Below, one piece after another: positions 4,607 to 6,866 of a stretch of DNA of 6,866 bases (positions are counted from its first letter, which is position 1; the number at the start of each line of letters is the position of its first letter). A program made the position numbers and the translations under genes. Source of the stretch: an uncultured Lachnospiraceae bacterium (GTDB taxonomy: Bacteria > Bacillota > Clostridia > Lachnospirales > Lachnospiraceae). Location of the stretch: the NCBI GenBank assembly GCA_945492935.1, contig CALYVE010000091.1:1-6866 (forward strand), written 5' to 3'. The notes under the pieces were generated by a model, which had not been told where the DNA came from, did not search any database, and saw nothing but the letters and a program-made list of their open reading frames with translations.

Positions 4607-6636
4607 TGGTGAAATACATGAAAAATGTTTTGATTTTTGGTGGGACAATTGAAGGAAGAGCTTTGGTCGAAAGGCTGCAGACATTTGACATTATGCTTCA
4701 TGTTTGCGTTGTTACGGATTATGGTGCCGGTCTTCTGCCGGAACGTGAAAATATCTGCAAGCATGTCGGCAGACTTGATATGGGAGCAATTAGCGAATTA
4801 ATCTCGGAAATTAAGCCGGTCTGCTGCGTGGATGCGACACATCCGTATGCACAAATCGTCACAGAAAATGTTGCTGCAGTTTGCGAGAAGATGTCTTGCC
4901 CGTATATCCGAATCGCAAGAGCTGCTCAGCAAAATAACAATGAAAATTCGTATCTTTTTGACAGTGTGTCAGAGGCAGCGCAGTTTTTGGCAACAACAGA
5001 AGGTGTTATTTTTGCAACAACAGGGAGCAAGGAATTAGAGGCATATACGGTTATTCCGAATTATAAGGAGCGTGTGGTTGCCCGTGTGCTGCCAACGGTT
5101 GATGTCATGGAAAAATGCAGCAGTCTTGGATTTGAGGGGCGAAATCTGATATGTATGCAGGGTCCGTTTTCGGAGGAAATAAACTATGAAATGCTTCGGA
5201 GCACAGGTGCAAAATGGCTTGTCACAAAGTGTTCGGGGGCAGAAGGCGGATATCTTGAAAAATGTGAGGCGGCGATTCGGACCGGTGTGAATCTTGTGTT
5301 AATCGGACGACCAAAGGAATGTGAAAACGCTGTCGGATTTCCACAGGCACTTGATTTGGTTTGCACATATGCAGGTGTAGAAGCTTCAAACGAAAATGCA
5401 GAAAAGCAGATGCACACAGACAACGTAAAGAAAATATTTCTCATTGGAGCAGGTCCGGGCAGTCGTTTACTTATGACAAAACAGTCCCTTTTGGCAGTGG
5501 AGGCGGCGGACGTTTTGATTGGCTCCAAACGTGTGCTGGAAATATGTGATCCGTATAATGATAAGGTTCATTTTGCATGCTATGAGGCAAAGCAGATTAT
5601 GGATTATATAAGAAACGACAAAATGCACCGTGTGTTTGGGGTTGTTTACTCAGGTGATATCGGATTTTACTCCGGAGCAGCGCAGCTTACAAGCTGTATT
5701 GAAATGGCCGATGAAAAATATGAGGTAGCATATGTAGCAGGCATTTCAACGCCGGTTTATTTGCTTGACAAGCTTGGCGTTCGCTGGCAGGATGCGGTGC
5801 TTGTGAGCAATCATGGCTGTGAGGTGAATGTTGTTCCGAAGGTTCGCGCAAATAAGGTTGTTGCCACACTGCTTGGCAAAAAAACGGATGTAGCTTCTAT
5901 GTGCAGGCTGCTTGTTGCAGGCGGTCTTGATACGGTTAAGGTTGTTGTTGGAGAGCGTCTTTCGTATCCGGATGAGACAATTCATTCAGGGACGGCGGGG
6001 GATTTCTTAAATAAGGAGTTTGATAAGCTTTCCGTTGCTGTATTTATAAATGAACATCCGATTGCGAAAATGGAACTGAAGGACGATACATTTTTGCGCG
6101 GGAATGTTCCGATGACAAAGCAGGAAATACGGCTTCTTTCCCTTGCGAAGCTTGGCATTCAATCGGATTCTGTCGTTTATGATGTCGGGGCAGGTACGGG
6201 TTCTGTCTCTGTTGCAATGGCACTTCAGGCGGAAGACGGAATGGTTTATGCAATCGAACAGAAGGAAGAAGCGAAGCAGTTGATTGAACAAAATGCGGCA
6301 AAGTCTGGTTGTGCAAATATTAAGCTCGTTGCAGGAAAGGCACCGGATGTGCTCGACGAATTGCCGGCACCGACGCATGCATTTATCGGAGGAAGCAGCG
6401 GGAATCTGATTGAGATCATTGAGACAATCAGACAAAAAAATACAGCCGTTCGTTTTGTTGTGAATGCGGTGACTTTAGAAACCGTTGCAAAGCTTTCTTT
6501 GCTTATTGATAAATATAATGAATACGCAGATATGGAAATTTTGTTTGTACAGATTTCACGTGGAAAACAGATGGGAGGCCATCATTTACTGACTGCGGAT
6601 AATGGAATATATATAGCTGCATTTGGAGGAAAATAA
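4606..6636 (+). CDS. cbiJ/cbiE/cbiT: CbiJ-CbiE-CbiT triple fusion: cobalt-precorrin-6A reductase / precorrin-7 C5-methyltransferase / precorrin-6B C15-methyltransferase (decarboxylating)
   Basis: This 676-residue protein joins three enzymes. Residues 1 to about 256 are CbiJ (CobK family), which reduces cobalt-precorrin-6A to 6B using a nicotinamide cofactor. It shows FGGTIEGR (11-18), VDATHPYA (75-82), ATTGSKEL (137-144), TKCSGAEGGYLEK (207-219) and LIGRP (232-236). After a polar linker (about 257-275) comes CbiE (276 to about 485), a class III methyltransferase acting at C5 of cobalt-precorrin-7, with LIGAGPGSRLLMT (279-291), VVYSGDIGFYSGA (346-358) and AGISTPVYLLDKLG (378-391); the last reads AGIST where PGISS is common. 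Residues from about 490 are CbiT, a class I methyltransferase that methylates C15 and decarboxylates the C12 acetate. It has MTKQEIR (503-509), VYDVGAGTGSVSVAMAL (524-540), AGKAPDV (576-582) and FIGGSSGNLIEII (593-605). CbiE-CbiT fusion is well known; CbiJ in front is less familiar to me. The frame begins at 4606, one base into the cbiH stop, but ATG 4618 is an equally good start. Confidence 0.93.
   Translation: MVKYMKNVLIFGGTIEGRALVERLQTFDIMLHVCVVTDYGAGLLPERENICKHVGRLDMGAISELISEIKPVCCVDATHPYAQIVTENVAAVCEKMSCPYIRIARAAQQNNNENSYLFDSVSEAAQFLATTEGVIFATTGSKELEAYTVIPNYKERVVARVLPTVDVMEKCSSLGFEGRNLICMQGPFSEEINYEMLRSTGAKWLVTKCSGAEGGYLEKCEAAIRTGVNLVLIGRPKECENAVGFPQALDLVCTYAGVEASNENAEKQMHTDNVKKIFLIGAGPGSRLLMTKQSLLAVEAADVLIGSKRVLEICDPYNDKVHFACYEAKQIMDYIRNDKMHRVFGVVYSGDIGFYSGAAQLTSCIEMADEKYEVAYVAGISTPVYLLDKLGVRWQDAVLVSNHGCEVNVVPKVRANKVVATLLGKKTDVASMCRLLVAGGLDTVKVVVGERLSYPDETIHSGTAGDFLNKEFDKLSVAVFINEHPIAKMELKDDTFLRGNVPMTKQEIRLLSLAKLGIQSDSVVYDVGAGTGSVSVAMALQAEDGMVYAIEQKEEAKQLIEQNAAKSGCANIKLVAGKAPDVLDELPAPTHAFIGGSSGNLIEIIETIRQKNTAVRFVVNAVTLETVAKLSLLIDKYNEYADMEILFVQISRGKQMGGHHLLTADNGIYIAAFGGK
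4608..4612 (+). promoter_or_regulatory. ribosome-site-like GGTGA that leaves the cbiJ start open
   Basis: GGTGA lies five bases before ATG 4618, which would begin the protein MKNVLIFGGT. The outer ATG at 4606 overlaps the cbiH stop as TAATG, and its best purine-rich site (GAGAGG, 4588-4593) is 12 bases away, rather far. The inner start is at least as likely; the difference is only four residues. Confidence 0.45.
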
Positions 6637-6754
6637 AATAATTCATCAAGTGGCGTAAAGGCTTGACAAATAATGTAAATAATTGGCAAAATCATTACTG
6701 CACAAATTGGTAGCAAGATAATTAAAAATTTAATTTGGCTTGACTGAAACAAAC

Positions 6755-6797
6755 AAAAAAAACCAAAGCCGGAAGACTCTAAACAATCCTGTCCGGC
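6755..6797 (-). terminator. possible rho-independent terminator of a minus-strand transcript
   Basis: GCCGGA (6768-6773) and TCCGGC (6792-6797) form a six-pair GC-rich stem with an 18-base loop. Read on the minus strand, the stem is followed after five bases by eight T (6755-6762). This suggests a convergent gene ending here and lying beyond the right edge. The stem is short and the loop large, so it could be weak or accidental. Confidence 0.4.
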
Positions 6798-6819
6798 CAA
6801 TTGCCAAACCAATCCTCCA

Positions 6820-6844
6820 CCCCCAGCCCGTTCCCCCCAACCCC
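6820..6844 (-). other. G-quadruplex motif on the minus strand
   Basis: The + strand has four C-runs of 5, 3, 6 and 4 bases (6820-6824, 6827-6829, 6833-6838, 6841-6844) separated by 2, 3 and 2 bases. On the minus strand this meets the canonical rule of four runs of at least three G with loops of 1-7. Folding in vivo is not shown by sequence, and the role is unknown. Confidence 0.7.
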
Positions 6845-6866
6845 GGCTATCAACCAAGCGGCGGAA

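Larger units (their letters stand above)
6637..6866. other. non-coding region after the cbi operon
   Basis: I see no supported gene in these 230 bases. The first half is AT-rich and contains an AT-only inverted repeat (6720-6726/6729-6735) without the GC pairs expected of a terminator. No clear + strand terminator follows the last stop, so the transcript may run on. The second half switches sharply to a C-rich, G-poor + strand, with a minus-strand terminator candidate and a G-quadruplex motif. The minus-strand open frame covering 6582-6857 runs antisense into the end of cbiT and has no recognisable domain. Confidence 0.5.

Noticed and set aside
6663..6690. Promoter after the operon, suggested by a TTGACA
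   Set aside because: No acceptable -10 hexamer lies 16-18 bases downstream.
6582..6857. Minus-strand frame with a hydrophobic stretch near the right edge
   Set aside because: It runs through the terminator-like hairpin and T-run and then antisense into cbiT; the hydrophobic part comes from AT-rich antisense sequence.

Overview
The window carries a compact anaerobic (early cobalt insertion) cobalamin/corrin-ring biosynthesis operon on the + strand: cbiD, a cbiF-cbiG fusion, cbiH, and a cbiJ-cbiE-cbiT fusion. The moderately AT-rich coding sequence, strong Shine-Dalgarno sites, a sigma-A-type promoter and the CbiD/CbiG/CbiH version of the pathway point to a low-GC anaerobic Bacillota. A Clostridia member such as Lachnospiraceae is my best guess; this is inference from style, not a database match.

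Layout. Bases 1-27 may be the last codons of an upstream gene, followed by a good rho-independent terminator (65-95). From about 96 to 694 I see no convincing gene. This stretch holds two adjacent but different tandem arrays, both with a 51-bp period. Array A (231-332, two copies) has a hairpin whose two arms change together between copies. Array B (438-648, four copies) is GC-rich and has a hairpin in each copy. A promoter (TTGCAA, 17 bp, TATACT; 695-723), a leader of about 65 nt with a small hairpin, and a strong ribosome site then lead to a GTG start for cbiD at 796. The four genes follow with no real gaps: 2 nt, then a 4-nt overlap, then a 1-nt overlap. After the last stop (6636), 230 bases contain no supported gene. 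They hold a possible terminator for a minus-strand transcript and a textbook G-quadruplex motif on the minus strand.

How the genes work together. Seven activities are encoded in four polypeptides and form an unbroken run of corrin-ring steps. CbiH makes the C17 methylation and ring contraction; CbiF methylates C11; CbiG opens the lactone and loses the C20 carbon as acetaldehyde; CbiD methylates C1; CbiJ reduces the ring; CbiT methylates C15 and decarboxylates; CbiE methylates C5. The substrate enters as cobalt-factor III/cobalt-precorrin-3 and leaves as cobalt-precorrin-8. Both fusions join enzymes of consecutive steps. The earlier steps (cobaltochelatase, CbiL) and later ones (CbiC, CbiA and nucleotide-loop assembly) are not in the window. 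No cobalamin riboswitch was recognised upstream of cbiD.
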